Shown piece by piece: positions 1 to 10,725 of a stretch of 64,000 nt of DNA; positions within the stretch are counted from its first letter, which is position 1, and every line of letters starts with the position of its first letter. Made by a program: the position numbers and the translations under genes. The DNA lies in NCBI RefSeq assembly GCF_001466725.1, contig NZ_CP013650.1:4278001-4342000 (forward strand), written 5' to 3'. Source of the DNA: Lacimicrobium alkaliphilum (GTDB lineage: Bacteria; Pseudomonadota; Gammaproteobacteria; Enterobacterales; Alteromonadaceae). The notes beneath the pieces are model-generated. The model saw only the letters and a program-made list of their open reading frames with translations. It searched no databases and was not told the origin of the DNA.

Positions 1-1
1 C

Positions 2-145
<144 letters not shown>

Positions 146-176
146 TTTTTTAACTCGTTACTTTAACTTTTGATAA

Positions 177-422
<246 letters not shown>

Positions 423-473
423 GAAAACGACTTTAGTCACTTTACGAACAACTGTTAATAAGGAGGAGGGGTT

Positions 474-944
474 GTGAATCTTAACGCCACTCTAATTGGA
501 GAACTCATCGCTTTTGCCGTCTTCGTGCTGTTTTGCATGAAGTTTGTGTGGCCGCCTCTGATGTCGGCCATTGAAGAGCGTCAGAAAAAAATTGCTGACG
601 GTCTGGCTGCTTCTGAGCGTGCAGATAAAGATCTGCAGATCGCCCAGGAAAAAGCGAAAGAGCATTTGAAAGAAGCGAAGCACCAGGCTGCTGATATTAT
701 CGAACAGGCCAAGAAACGCGCTGCTGAAATCGTTGAAAGCGAAACCCAGCGCGCTAACCAGGAACGCGAGAAAATCGTTGCTGGTGGTCAGGCCGAAGTC
801 GAAGCAGAACGTAATCGTGTTAAGGAAGAACTGCGTCAGCAAGTTGCTACCTTAGCCATCGTTGGTGCAGAGAGAATCTTGGCGCGTCAGATTGATGCGG
901 CGGCACAAAGTGACATAGTTGAAAAACTGGTCGCTGAACTTTAA
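474..944 (+). CDS. atpF: ATP synthase F0 subunit b
   Basis: This 156-residue protein has the same length as E. coli subunit b. It has one N-terminal membrane helix (about residues 5-25) followed by a long charged, alanine-rich helix that dimerises as the peripheral stalk holding the F1 head against rotation. Translation starts at GTG (474), preceded by a very strong AGGAGGAGGGG ribosome-binding site. The GTG start is also used by the E. coli gene. It lies between atpE and atpH, 14 bases before the latter. Confidence 0.97.
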   Translation: MNLNATLIGELIAFAVFVLFCMKFVWPPLMSAIEERQKKIADGLAASERADKDLQIAQEKAKEHLKEAKHQAADIIEQAKKRAAEIVESETQRANQEREKIVAGGQAEVEAERNRVKEELRQQVATLAIVGAERILARQIDAAAQSDIVEKLVAEL

Positions 945-958
945 GGGGTATTGGGCCT

Positions 959-1492
959 ATGTCTGAACTGGCAAATATTGCTCGCCCCTATGCCAAAGCA
1001 GCGTTTGAGTATGCGGTAGAGAACAAGGCCATTGCCCAGTGGCAAGATATGCTGGGCTTTGTTGCTGCTGTAGCACAGAACGACTCAATCAAGCAGGCAC
1101 TGAAAAGTGCTATGGCAGCCAACCGGCTGTCACAGCTGTTTATTGAGGTATGTGGCGAACAACTCGACCCGCACGGTCAGAACCTGATTAAGGTAATGGC
1201 TGAAAACGGACGCTTGAACACGCTCCCTGATGTATTGGTGATGTTTAATCAGCTCAAGTCTGACTATGAAAAAGAAGTGGCTATTGATGTGACTTCTGCC
1301 ACAGAACTGAGCGACAAACAAATCGCTGATCTCAGCGCGTCTCTTGAAAAACGTCTTGCACGAAAAGTACAGCTGAATTGTAAGGTGGACCCACAGTTAG
1401 TGGCAGGCATGGTAATCCAGGCCGGCGACAATGTGATTGATGGTTCCATCCGCAGCAAATTGACCCGTCTAGCCGACGCGTTGCAAGCATAA
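959..1492 (+). CDS. atpH: ATP synthase F1 subunit delta
   Basis: This 177-residue protein is the same length as E. coli delta (OSCP homologue). It connects the top of the F1 alpha/beta hexamer to the b-subunit stalk. The N-terminal [12 protein letters not shown] motif and the C-terminal [13 protein letters not shown] motif are characteristic of the family. It is part of the atp operon, starting 14 bases after atpF and ending 13 bases before atpA. Confidence 0.97.
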   Translation: MSELANIARPYAKAAFEYAVENKAIAQWQDMLGFVAAVAQNDSIKQALKSAMAANRLSQLFIEVCGEQLDPHGQNLIKVMAENGRLNTLPDVLVMFNQLKSDYEKEVAIDVTSATELSDKQIADLSASLEKRLARKVQLNCKVDPQLVAGMVIQAGDNVIDGSIRSKLTRLADALQA

Positions 1493-1505
1493 TGGGGAAA
1501 AGAGC

Positions 1506-3047
1506 ATGCAACTGAATTCCACAGAAATTGCAGAACTGATCAAAAAACGTATTGAGCAGTTCGATGTTGTAACTGAAGAAAGAAACGAAGGTACTATTGT
1601 TGGTGTAACCGACGGTATCATTCGCATCAATGGTTTAGCCGACGTGATGCAGGGTGAGATGATCGCCCTGCCCGGCAGCCGTTATGCTATCGCCCTGAAC
1701 CTGGAAAGAGACTCTGTCGGTGCCGTAGTTATGGGCCCGTATGCAGATTTGCAGGAAGGGGTTAAGGTTAAATCCACGGGCCGTATTCTTGAAGTACCGG
1801 TAGGTGAGAAGCTGCTCGGTCGCGTGGTGAACACCCTGGGTGCGCCTATCGACGGTAAAGGCTCTATTGATGCCGATCGCTACGAGCCGGTTGAAAAAAT
1901 CGCGCCTGGTGTTATCGAGCGTCAGTCAGTCGATCAGCCTGTGCAGACAGGTTATAAGTCTATTGATGCCATGATCCCGGTTGGTCGTGGTCAGCGTGAG
2001 CTGATCATCGGTGACCGTCAGACCGGTAAAACAGCCCTGGCTGTAGATACCATCATCAACCAGAAAGATTCCGGTATTAAGTGTGTATACGTTGCTGTAG
2101 GCCAGAAAGCGTCTACTATCGCCAACGTGGTGCGCAAGCTGGAAGAGCATGGTGCCCTGGATCACACTATCATCGTTGCGGCATCAGCCTCAGAATCTGC
2201 TGCATTGCAGTATCTGGCACCGTTCTCCGGTTGTACTATGGGTGAATATTTCCGTGACCGTGGTGAAGATGCACTGATTATTTACGATGACCTGTCTAAA
2301 CAGGCCGTAGCCTATCGTCAGATTTCACTGTTGTTGCGCCGTCCACCAGGCCGTGAAGCCTACCCCGGTGATGTATTCTATCTCCACTCCCGTTTGCTCG
2401 AGCGTGCAGCCCGTGTTAACGCTGACTATGTAGAGAAATACACTAAGGGTGAAGTGAAAGGTAAAACAGGGTCTCTGACCGGTTTGCCAATCATTGAAAC
2501 CCAGGCCGGTGACGTATCTGCATTCGTACCTACCAACGTGATCTCCATCACAGATGGTCAGATCTTCCTGGAAACCAACCTGTTTAACGCCGGTATTCGT
2601 CCTGCGGTAAACGCCGGTATCTCGGTATCCCGGGTTGGTGGTGCAGCACAAACCAAAATCGTCAAGAAGCTGGGTGGCGGTATTCGTCTGGCCCTGGCTC
2701 AGTATCGTGAACTGGCGGCCTTCTCGCAGTTTGCCTCTGACCTTGATGATGCCACCCGTGCTCAGCTGGAACACGGAGAGCGGGTTACAGAGTTGATGAA
2801 ACAGAAGCAGTATTCGCCTATGTCAGTGGCGAAGATGGCTGTTTCACTCTTCTCCGTTGAAAAAGGTTACCTGAAAGATGTCGAGCTGAATAAAGTCCTG
2901 GACTTTGAATCGGCCCTGCAATCTTTTATGGAAAGTGAATACGCTGATTTGATGAAGACCATCAATGACACAGGTAACTACAACGACGAAATCGAAGCGT
3001 CTCTGAACGAAGCAGTGAAAAAGTTCAAGGAAACGCAAACTTGGTAA
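1506..3047 (+). CDS. atpA: ATP synthase F1 subunit alpha
   Basis: This 513-residue protein is the same length as E. coli alpha. It is the non-catalytic nucleotide-binding subunit that alternates with beta in F1. The P-loop GDRQTGKT lies near residue 169, and the arginine-finger segment with VSRVGGAAQ lies near residue 370. The full-length match, with no gap or frameshift, makes the assignment secure. It is the fifth gene of the operon, followed by a 50-base gap before atpG that contains a small GC-rich inverted sequence (GATGCGC/GGCGCATC, about 3054-3070). Confidence 0.98.
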   Translation: MQLNSTEIAELIKKRIEQFDVVTEERNEGTIVGVTDGIIRINGLADVMQGEMIALPGSRYAIALNLERDSVGAVVMGPYADLQEGVKVKSTGRILEVPVGEKLLGRVVNTLGAPIDGKGSIDADRYEPVEKIAPGVIERQSVDQPVQTGYKSIDAMIPVGRGQRELIIGDRQTGKTALAVDTIINQKDSGIKCVYVAVGQKASTIANVVRKLEEHGALDHTIIVAASASESAALQYLAPFSGCTMGEYFRDRGEDALIIYDDLSKQAVAYRQISLLLRRPPGREAYPGDVFYLHSRLLERAARVNADYVEKYTKGEVKGKTGSLTGLPIIETQAGDVSAFVPTNVISITDGQIFLETNLFNAGIRPAVNAGISVSRVGGAAQTKIVKKLGGGIRLALAQYRELAAFSQFASDLDDATRAQLEHGERVTELMKQKQYSPMSVAKMAVSLFSVEKGYLKDVELNKVLDFESALQSFMESEYADLMKTINDTGNYNDEIEASLNEAVKKFKETQTW

Positions 3048-3097
3048 TCACAGGATGCGCTTAGGCGCATCTGTCGTTGAGTAATCGGGAGAGTGTC

Positions 3098-5373
<2,276 letters not shown>

Positions 5374-5378
5374 GGGTT

Positions 5379-5401
5379 TTCCGCCGTCTTTGACGGCGGA
5401 A
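5379..5401 (+). promoter_or_regulatory. Intercistronic stem-loop between atpD and atpC
   Basis: Arms TTCCGCCGTC (5379-5388) and GACGGCGGAA (5392-5401) pair perfectly over 10 bp around a TTT loop, immediately after the atpD stop. No run of T follows, so it is not a standard terminator. A hairpin in this place could protect the upstream mRNA from 3' decay or reduce transcription into atpC, whose product is needed at lower stoichiometry. That role is inference. Confidence 0.7.
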
Positions 5402-5425
5402 ATAAACTAACCGTTAGGAGGTGAA

Positions 5426-5845
5426 ATGGCAGCTATGACTGTACATCTCGATGTGGTAAGTGCCGAGGAGAACCTGTTCTCCGGTCGGGTAGAAACCATC
5501 CAGGTTACCGGTAGCGAAGGTGAACTGGGTATTTACCCCGGCCATGCCCCGTTACTGACTACCCTGAAGCCAGGTATGGTAAGGCTGGTAAAACAGCATG
5601 GCCATGAAGAGTTTATCTACATCGCCGGTGGTGTACTCGAAGTACAGCCCGGTACTGTAACTGTGATGGCCGATGTGGCGGTAAGAGCGGATGACCTGGA
5701 CGAACAGGCCGCACTGGAAGCCAAGAAACGTGCTGAAGAGCACATTGCTAATCCAAGCAGTGATCTTAACTATGCAGAAGCGGCGGCCGAACTGGCCGAG
5801 GCCATTGCCCAGTTAAGACTGATTAAGACTTTACGGCGCAAATAA
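5426..5845 (+). CDS. atpC: ATP synthase F1 subunit epsilon
   Basis: This 139-residue protein is the same length as E. coli epsilon. It is the rotor-foot subunit that couples gamma to the c-ring and inhibits ATP hydrolysis. The N-terminal beta-sandwich begins [17 protein letters not shown] and contains the YPGHAPLLT motif. The C-terminal part is the regulatory helical hairpin. The start at 5426 follows a near-perfect TAGGAGGTGA ribosome-binding site. An alternative ATG three codons later is possible. It is the last gene of the operon. Confidence 0.97.
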   Translation: MAAMTVHLDVVSAEENLFSGRVETIQVTGSEGELGIYPGHAPLLTTLKPGMVRLVKQHGHEEFIYIAGGVLEVQPGTVTVMADVAVRADDLDEQAALEAKKRAEEHIANPSSDLNYAEAAAELAEAIAQLRLIKTLRRK

Positions 5846-5862
5846 GCAAAACTAGAGCTTTA

Positions 5863-5892
5863 AAAAAACCCCGCTACGATGCGGGGTTTTTT
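5863..5892. terminator. Bidirectional terminator of the atp operon
   Basis: Stem CCCCGC (5869-5874) / GCGGGG (5881-5886) with loop TACGAT is flanked by A-rich sequence on the left and TTTTTT on the right, so it can terminate the atp operon on the plus strand and the converging gene on the minus strand. The stop codon of the minus-strand DTW gene (5874-5876) lies inside the stem-loop. Confidence 0.92.
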
Positions 5893-6461
5893 ATGCCCGA
5901 AAATAATAACCGCTGGCGAGCGTCAAGCAGGTCAAGTAAGGCCTGTGTATCCGTACCGTCAATTAGCCTTAATGCTCCGGCAGTGGCTTCAAGTGTGGAC
6001 AGGCTGTTTGCGCACCGGCTCTGGCGTTGATAGATACTTGGTATATCCTGCAGGTGAAAGCTGTTCAGTTCCTGTAGCCAGGGATTGGACCGCCAGATTT
6101 TATAGGCCTTACGCCAGGTGCCATCAATCAGCAATAAAGCAGAAAGAGAACATCTGTTCTCTAGCCTGGTCTCTGCCAGATCCTGGCTATTCTGATTAGG
6201 GTAAAGCACGGCAACATGTTCTTTGTTGTTGATGCACCAATCCCTGATCGGCTTAAAATCGCCTTCCTGCTCACCATTAATAACGTCAATGCTTGCTAAT
6301 GATAATTGCAATAAGGGGACGGTGTTCTTTGCCTGCCTGGCTTCACTGGGATGGCGCAGAATTAAGACTCTGATATTGTTTGCTACAGGCTTTATGGCGT
6401 GGCACAGACACACTGATTGCGGATAACTACAGTTTTGGCAGTATTGTCTTTTAGACGGCAT
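5874..6461 (-). CDS. tapT: DTW-domain tRNA aminocarboxypropyltransferase (TapT-like)
   Basis: A 195-residue protein of the DTW family. E. coli TapT (YfiP) of this family makes acp3U at position 47 of tRNAs using S-adenosylmethionine. The N-terminus carries four cysteines in CxxC...CxC spacing (Cys8, Cys11, Cys18, Cys20), a probable zinc site. The signature is seen as LLIDGTWRKA around residue 110. It converges on atpC and shares its terminator. Its 5' end is divergent from the alkyltransferase-like gene only 15 bases away, so promoters must overlap the coding starts. The family is clear; the exact base modified is inferred from the E. coli homologue. Confidence 0.85.
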   Translation of the reverse strand: MPSKRQYCQNCSYPQSVCLCHAIKPVANNIRVLILRHPSEARQAKNTVPLLQLSLASIDVINGEQEGDFKPIRDWCINNKEHVAVLYPNQNSQDLAETRLENRCSLSALLLIDGTWRKAYKIWRSNPWLQELNSFHLQDIPSIYQRQSRCANSLSTLEATAGALRLIDGTDTQALLDLLDARQRLLFSGIKNPAS

Positions 6462-6476
6462 AAGGGGAGACAGGCA

Positions 6477-6821
6477 ATTAACAGCAGCGACAAGTATAAA
6501 AGGATTTGGAAAACGGTGCAGCAGATCCCGCCGGGATTTGTAGCCAGCTATGGCCAGATCGCTGACTTGGCAGGTTTGCCAGGCCGTGCCCGTCTGGTGG
6601 GTAAGGCATTAGGTTTTGTGCCAAAGGAAATGCGGGTTCCCTGGTTCAGGGTGTTAAGGTCCAGTGGCCAATTGGCATTCGCACCCGGGAGCCAGTCTGC
6701 ACAAACACAAAAGGGCCTGTTACAGGAGGAAGGAGTGGTGGTAATCAACAACAGGGTTCGCCTTAAAGACTTTCAGTGGCAGCCCGATTTAGCTGAGCTT
6801 TTATTTAAACTCGAATATTAA
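6477..6821 (+). CDS. atl: Alkyltransferase-like protein (ATL, MGMT family)
   Basis: A protein of about 114 residues resembling the DNA-binding domain of O6-alkylguanine-DNA alkyltransferase. The active-site PCHR of true alkyltransferases is replaced by PWFR (in RVPWFRVL), the hallmark of ATL proteins, which bind O6-alkylguanine and hand it to nucleotide excision repair without removing the alkyl group. The start is unusual. No ATG exists in frame. The best-placed candidate is ATT at 6477, with AAGGGGA nine bases upstream, and it gives the N-terminal length normal for ATLs. In-frame TTG codons at 6444 and 6417 are alternatives that would overlap the divergent tapT gene. Confidence 0.88.
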   Translation: MNSSDKYKRIWKTVQQIPPGFVASYGQIADLAGLPGRARLVGKALGFVPKEMRVPWFRVLRSSGQLAFAPGSQSAQTQKGLLQEEGVVVINNRVRLKDFQWQPDLAELLFKLEY

Positions 6822-6895
6822 AGGCATACCCTCCGCTTTTTATCTGTATATTTTAGGGTTAAGCTGGGAACAGAGAACAACTCCGGAATATGCTG

Positions 6896-7330
6896 ATGAA
6901 ATATCTGGTCACCCTGGCTTTGACTACCCTGCTGTTTATACTGCCATTAACAGCCAACGCCACAGAACAGCAGTTGCTGCAAAGACTCGATGCGTTTCTC
7001 TATGGTGCCAGTATCAACGATGCAGAGATTCACAACGACTTCTGGCACAGCGACCTTATTTACACCAGTTCTGCCGGCACCCGCTTTGGTAAGGCTGAGC
7101 TGATGCAGGGAGTGCGTGAGACCGGCCCGGTCGAGGAGTCTGCGGTCAGCACCTGGTACGGTGCAGAAGACGTGAATATCAGGATCTTTGATAACGTCGC
7201 CCTACTGACCTTTAAACTGGTTGGTAAAACCGATGAGCTTACTGAGTATTATCTGAATAGCGGTACTTTTGTCCGTGAGAACGGTAAGTGGCAAGCCATA
7301 AACTGGCATGCCACCAAAGCTGCTGATTGA
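6896..7330 (+). CDS. Secreted NTF2/DUF4440-like protein
   Basis: A protein of about 144 residues with a signal peptide (hydrophobic LVTLALTTLLFILPL, likely cleavage after ANA). It is followed by one small domain of the NTF2-like/DUF4440 type: residues LIYTSSAGTRFGKAEL and a C-terminal GTFVRENGKWQAINWHAT typify this fold. Such proteins are periplasmic and of diverse or unknown function; none can be assigned here. The ATG at 6896 is preferred over 6890 because GGA lies 8 bases upstream of it. It stands alone, converging on the GlyGly-CTERM gene. Confidence 0.8.
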   Translation: MKYLVTLALTTLLFILPLTANATEQQLLQRLDAFLYGASINDAEIHNDFWHSDLIYTSSAGTRFGKAELMQGVRETGPVEESAVSTWYGAEDVNIRIFDNVALLTFKLVGKTDELTEYYLNSGTFVRENGKWQAINWHATKAAD

Positions 7331-7340
7331 GACCGACCAA

Positions 7341-8009
7341 TTAATTGACGGACCTTATCCTGCGCCAACCAGCCAGGGTCAGCAGTGCGATTATCGTTGA
7401 AATACTGTTTGTACCCCCTTCGCTATTTACTATCACCTGCGGTTCGGTATATTCGTAATCAACACTTTCAAGAGGCAGATAAAGCAGATCACTGTCAGTG
7501 TATCCGTCATACACCGCGACCAGATTGTTGCTGTCGGCATCGTAAACCTCAATCAGTATCTCGTAGTCCTCGCTGACGAATCCTTCCACCAGGGTAGTGT
7601 TGACCTCAAAGGCATCGTCACTATCCTCATCGTATATGGTGAACACTGAACTACTGTGATACTCGCGAAATTCATCATCAACGCCAAGATAGAGCACAGC
7701 ATAGACAGCTGCACTAGTGTAATAAGTATCCACATCAAAATTGAGTGTGAAGTCTGAGTAGTAGCCGTCGTGGTCCTGATCCCCCTCCAGAGTAACCCAG
7801 GCATCATAAACCCAGAACTCTTCTGTACCATGATATTGGGGTCTGGATATCGCTGACTTTGTTTGTGGGCCAATGGAGGTCTGCATCTTGTCGGGTTTGG
7901 TGTTATCGACTTTTTGTTGTGATTGATACTCTGTGGATTCTGCGTGCCAGCTCTGAGCCTGGGTCATTATGCTGAGGGTCATCAGGGTAATAAAGAGAAT
8001 GGTTTTCAT
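7341..8009 (-). CDS. Choice-of-anchor H family secreted protein with GlyGly-CTERM-like tail
   Basis: A very acidic 222-residue protein. It has an N-terminal signal peptide (cleavage probably after TQAQ), a beta-rich, Asp/Tyr-rich middle (WVYDAWVTLEGDQDHDGYYSDF, LNFDVDTYYTS) and a C-terminal tail of GG, a hydrophobic helix (ISTIIALLTLAGW) and RRIR. That tail matches the GlyGly-CTERM sorting signal recognised by rhombosortase in bacteria with a type II secretion system. The architecture matches the choice-of-anchor H family. Function is unknown; surface attachment is likely. GGGAGA precedes the ATG. An Xre-type regulator gene lies directly upstream on the same strand. Confidence 0.75.
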   Translation of the reverse strand: MKTILFITLMTLSIMTQAQSWHAESTEYQSQQKVDNTKPDKMQTSIGPQTKSAISRPQYHGTEEFWVYDAWVTLEGDQDHDGYYSDFTLNFDVDTYYTSAAVYAVLYLGVDDEFREYHSSSVFTIYDEDSDDAFEVNTTLVEGFVSEDYEILIEVYDADSNNLVAVYDGYTDSDLLYLPLESVDYEYTEPQVIVNSEGGTNSISTIIALLTLAGWRRIRSVN

Positions 8010-8136
8010 GGTCTGTCTCCCGTTCGATTGGTATAAAGTGTGGGGGACAGGGAGTGAACGGAAACTGAACCCAGTCTGACCGGAACTTCAGCCAGAGAGA
8101 CAAAACAGAATTTTTAACCAACAGATAGAATGTCGA

Positions 8137-8169
8137 AGTAAGCGCTCACTTTTTTAGTTAGTGTTTACT
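8137..8169. promoter_or_regulatory. Pair of similar palindrome-like sites between the Xre gene and the GlyGly-CTERM gene
   Basis: AGTAAGCGCTCACT (8137-8150) is an imperfect palindrome. The sequence at 8156-8169, read on the minus strand, is AGTAAACACTAACT and matches it at 11 of 14 positions. The second copy overlaps the stop codon of the Xre-type regulator (8158-8160), and both lie about 130-160 bases upstream of the GlyGly-CTERM gene start. They could be operator sites for the regulator. No experimental motif is known to me. Confidence 0.35.
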
Positions 8170-8487
8170 TTTTTTAATGTTTGCGTATACTCCTAACAAC
8201 GGACTGGCTGAAATTAAACCCGTCTTGAGACCAAAGGGTGCGAAGACAGCATTAAGGTTATGTGCAGTGGGATGGCTTTTATCCTGCTCCAGATCACAAA
8301 GAGATCGGCGGCTGATACCCACTAATTTAGCGTAATCAAATTGTGTCATTTCGAGCAAATCTTTGCGCATTATTCTTAGCATCTGACCCAGTGTCAGTTC
8401 ATCTTTGTAGTAGCTGTTGAGCAGTTCAGTGATGAGTTCGTAGTCTTCTTGATGGGCATAAATTTTCACAATATTTCTTTCCAGCAT
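8158..8487 (-). CDS. Xre-family helix-turn-helix regulator
   Basis: A 109-residue protein. The central segment is a Cro/Xre helix-turn-helix: TQFDYAKLVGISRRSLCDLEQDKSHPTAHNLNAVFAPFGLK, about residues 47-88. The N-terminal ~40 residues (KIYAHQEDYELITELLNSYY) form a helical region also seen in small orphan Xre proteins. It resembles antitoxin-type regulators, but no toxin gene is adjacent. The next gene on the same strand is the secreted GlyGly-CTERM protein, 148 bases downstream. No clear ribosome-binding site precedes the ATG. Confidence 0.8.
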   Translation of the reverse strand: MLERNIVKIYAHQEDYELITELLNSYYKDELTLGQMLRIMRKDLLEMTQFDYAKLVGISRRSLCDLEQDKSHPTAHNLNAVFAPFGLKTGLISASPLLGVYANIKKSKH

Positions 8488-8803
8488 GACTCAGTAGATG
8501 ACAAAACCAGACCTGAAATCGGGTTGATTGATCCGGATTCCGGTTCCCCATTCTAGCACTCAATGTGCAAATATTTACACCTAAATCAGTACTAATTCGT
8601 TGCCACATTTTGTTGATAACTTGTACCTGTGTCAGGGCCGTTGTCGGTGAGACTCTCCGCAAAATTGTTCAAAATAGTACTATAACTCATTGATTATAAA
8701 GGTTGGTGCATTTAATTTCTCATTATGCGTTAGCCACCATCGGGCGTGGCGTGCCAGCTGATAAGCTTTACAATGCGCGCTGACTTTTTCAGCATTAAGA
8801 CGT
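8488..8803. other. 316-base stretch without a recognised gene
   Basis: It lies between the divergently oriented Xre regulator and the Nudix pseudogene, so it should hold promoters for both. No strong sigma-70 match, terminator, repeat or RNA gene was recognised. A short ORF on the minus strand here runs into the Xre gene in another frame and looks spurious. Confidence 0.5.
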
Positions 8804-9308
8804 ATGCAACTGATTGAGTATCTGATTCATAAATCGATACAGCAACCCTCGGACAGTGGTCAACGCATTCTTAGTCGCAAGGCAGCAAGAGGCATCATTA
8901 TCAGAGGTGACAATGATATTGCTTCTGTATACACAGCGGTATGATGATTTTAGTTTTGCCGGTGACGGTTTAGATGAGGGTGTAGATCCACAACGAGCGC
9001 TGGTGCGAGAATTGTCAGAAGAAACGGGTGCAAAAAGTGTGAATATTATTGCACCCTTTTGCAAGGTCACAGAATACCTTCCAACCTGGAAAAAGGTCTG
9101 GGATTTAATGTTTCAGACCACTTACTGGTATAAGTGTCATATTGCCGAAGTCTTAGACCAGACAAATCCGGAGCATTATAAGATAGCTAATGGTATGTCG
9201 GCCGAATGGGTTAATATCAAAGAAGTGATTCGTCATAATCAGAGTATTATAACTCGTCAGCCACCGACCATGGGCCTGACAATTGAGCGCGAAACGCTGG
9301 TACTGTAA
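8804..9308 (+). pseudogene. Nudix hydrolase, frameshifted
   Basis: Two reading frames together encode one Nudix protein. The first frame (8804-8944) starts MQLIEYLIHKS and reaches SRKAARGIIIRGD, the typical first strand of the Nudix fold, before hitting a stop. The second frame continues from about 8913 with MILLLYTQRYDDF, the Nudix box region and the rest of the domain to 9308. Deleting one base near 8912 joins them exactly. The Nudix box has also decayed: AGDGLDEGV replaces the usual GGG..PGE, so a glycine and a glutamate are changed, while RELSEETG is intact. The substrate of the ancestral enzyme is unknown. Sequencing error is the alternative to real inactivation. Confidence 0.75.
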
Positions 9309-9373
9309 AGAGTTGCTCTGGTGGGTGACATTGATCATTGCACTATTGCCTGAAACGGGATAAATAACAAATC

Positions 9374-10018
9374 ATGAATGGCGAGCAGGATACCCAGACC
9401 AGTGGTTTGCATGAGCAGAGGCTGGATAAGGTTTTTACCCTGGTCAAAACTACCGGTACCACCAGGGTCCTGGACTTAGGCTGTGGCTCGGGTTCCTTTT
9501 TATGGCGTTTGATGCAGGACAGCCAGTTCACCGATGTTGTAGGGCTGGAGCAATCCGGAGAATCTTTGCGCCAGGCCAGAACCAAGCTTTCCCCTTATCT
9601 GAATACTTCCGTCACTGCTGAGAAGCCACTTTCCCCAAAACTGAAACTTATTTGTGGCTCATATACCGAGTCGAATCCTGAACTGGCTGGTTTTCCGGTA
9701 GCAGTGATGATTGAAACCATAGAGCACATTCCGCCCGGTCAGCTCTCAGTGGTGGAACATCAGGTATTCTTCGGGCTAAGCCCCGGGCAGTTGATTCTGA
9801 CCACGCCTAACAGTGAATATAACTGCCTTTACGGCCTGCAACCCGGAGAGTATCGCGATCCGGACCACAAGTTTGAGTGGGACAGAGCGAAGTTCAGAAA
9901 GTGGGCCAGAGGAGTGGCCAGCAGAAACCAATATCAGGTCAGATTCCTGGGTATTGGTGAAACACACCCGGAACTTGGGCCACCCTCACAGCTTGCCTGG
10001 TTTGAGAAGGTAGTCTGA
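9374..10018 (+). CDS. Hen1-type RNA 3'-terminal 2'-O-methyltransferase-like protein, stand-alone domain
   Basis: A 214-residue class I methyltransferase. The SAM-binding motif is VLDLGCGSGSF (residues 32-42). It carries the metal-site residues distinctive of Hen1: Glu114, Glu117 and His118 in IETIEHIPP, plus His165 in DPDHKFEWDR. TTPNSEYN (143-150) is also conserved in Hen1. Hen1 methylates the 2'-OH of the RNA 3' end in a Mn-dependent reaction. In bacteria it is usually a longer protein beside Pnkp, an RNA-repair ligase. Here only the catalytic domain is present and no pnkp lies in the window. The call rests on motif recognition; the substrate is unknown. Confidence 0.72.
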   Translation: MNGEQDTQTSGLHEQRLDKVFTLVKTTGTTRVLDLGCGSGSFLWRLMQDSQFTDVVGLEQSGESLRQARTKLSPYLNTSVTAEKPLSPKLKLICGSYTESNPELAGFPVAVMIETIEHIPPGQLSVVEHQVFFGLSPGQLILTTPNSEYNCLYGLQPGEYRDPDHKFEWDRAKFRKWARGVASRNQYQVRFLGIGETHPELGPPSQLAWFEKVV

Positions 10019-10060
10019 TAAACTGGTCTCCAGCCCGGTTTTCTATCCAATTATTGGTTT

Positions 10061-10519
10061 TTATATCACTTTTGGCGCTTCGATCAGGCCTTTTGGTTTA
10101 TCCGCCAGAAACAGCAGGAACATCAGACCTGTGATGATAAATAACGCCGCGCCAGAAAGCAGGAAACTGTCAAAGTAGATAGGCTGGTTAAATGAAAACT
10201 CACCGGCTGAAATTCTAGCCCAACCGCGAAAGTGTTGGGTGCCAGCAACCACCAGACCGAGGATGCCCAACGTTGTGCCCACATAGCGGGCGATCCAGTG
10301 CAATGGAGCGGGAAAGAACAGCAATATCCCCAGAATGCCTATGACAGTGCGTTGCGTGCGGCAAAAGGGACAGATGTATGTCCAGTCCATAAGTTCCACC
10401 GCCCATGCCGCAGTAGCAATGAAAATAGCTGTTGCCGCCACCCAGCGTACATTTTGTATATAGGTTTCAATATCTAACAATTTGTAGAGCATCCCGTGCT
10501 TTCCATTTTTATTTTTCAT
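10061..10519 (-). CDS. DsbB-like four-helix membrane protein with a single CxxC pair
   Basis: A membrane protein of about 152 residues with four predicted helices. The motif CPFCRTQR follows helix 1, the same place and form as the CxxC-x2-QR quinone-site motif of DsbB, the inner-membrane oxidant of DsbA. The second periplasmic cysteine pair of DsbB, between helices 3 and 4, is absent: that loop (GWARISAGEFSFNQPIYFD) has no cysteine. It may act in thiol redox chemistry with a different partner. The ATG at 10519 is chosen; ATG 10492 has a good GGAAAG site and is also plausible, whereas the longest frame would need TTG at 10585. Confidence 0.6.
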   Translation of the reverse strand: MKNKNGKHGMLYKLLDIETYIQNVRWVAATAIFIATAAWAVELMDWTYICPFCRTQRTVIGILGILLFFPAPLHWIARYVGTTLGILGLVVAGTQHFRGWARISAGEFSFNQPIYFDSFLLSGAALFIITGLMFLLFLADKPKGLIEAPKVI

Positions 10520-10725
10520 CAGATTAATCCAACGACAGATCTCGAAACAGTGTTTTTGTCTCGTTTTAAGCACACCTAACCGCAATCCTCATTGCCTTGT
10601 GCAAACAGTATTTCAGCCTTTTCAGTTGCGGACTTTGCCGGAAGATTTACCTAGCTACTTGATAGATGGATTAAGGCTGATACATAGGATACAGTTGCAG
10701 GATGTGAACCGGTTTATTCTGCCCT

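Noticed and set aside
8426..8662. Minus-strand ORF of 78 residues upstream of the Xre gene
   Set aside because: It overlaps the Xre coding region in another frame and lacks a ribosome-binding site.
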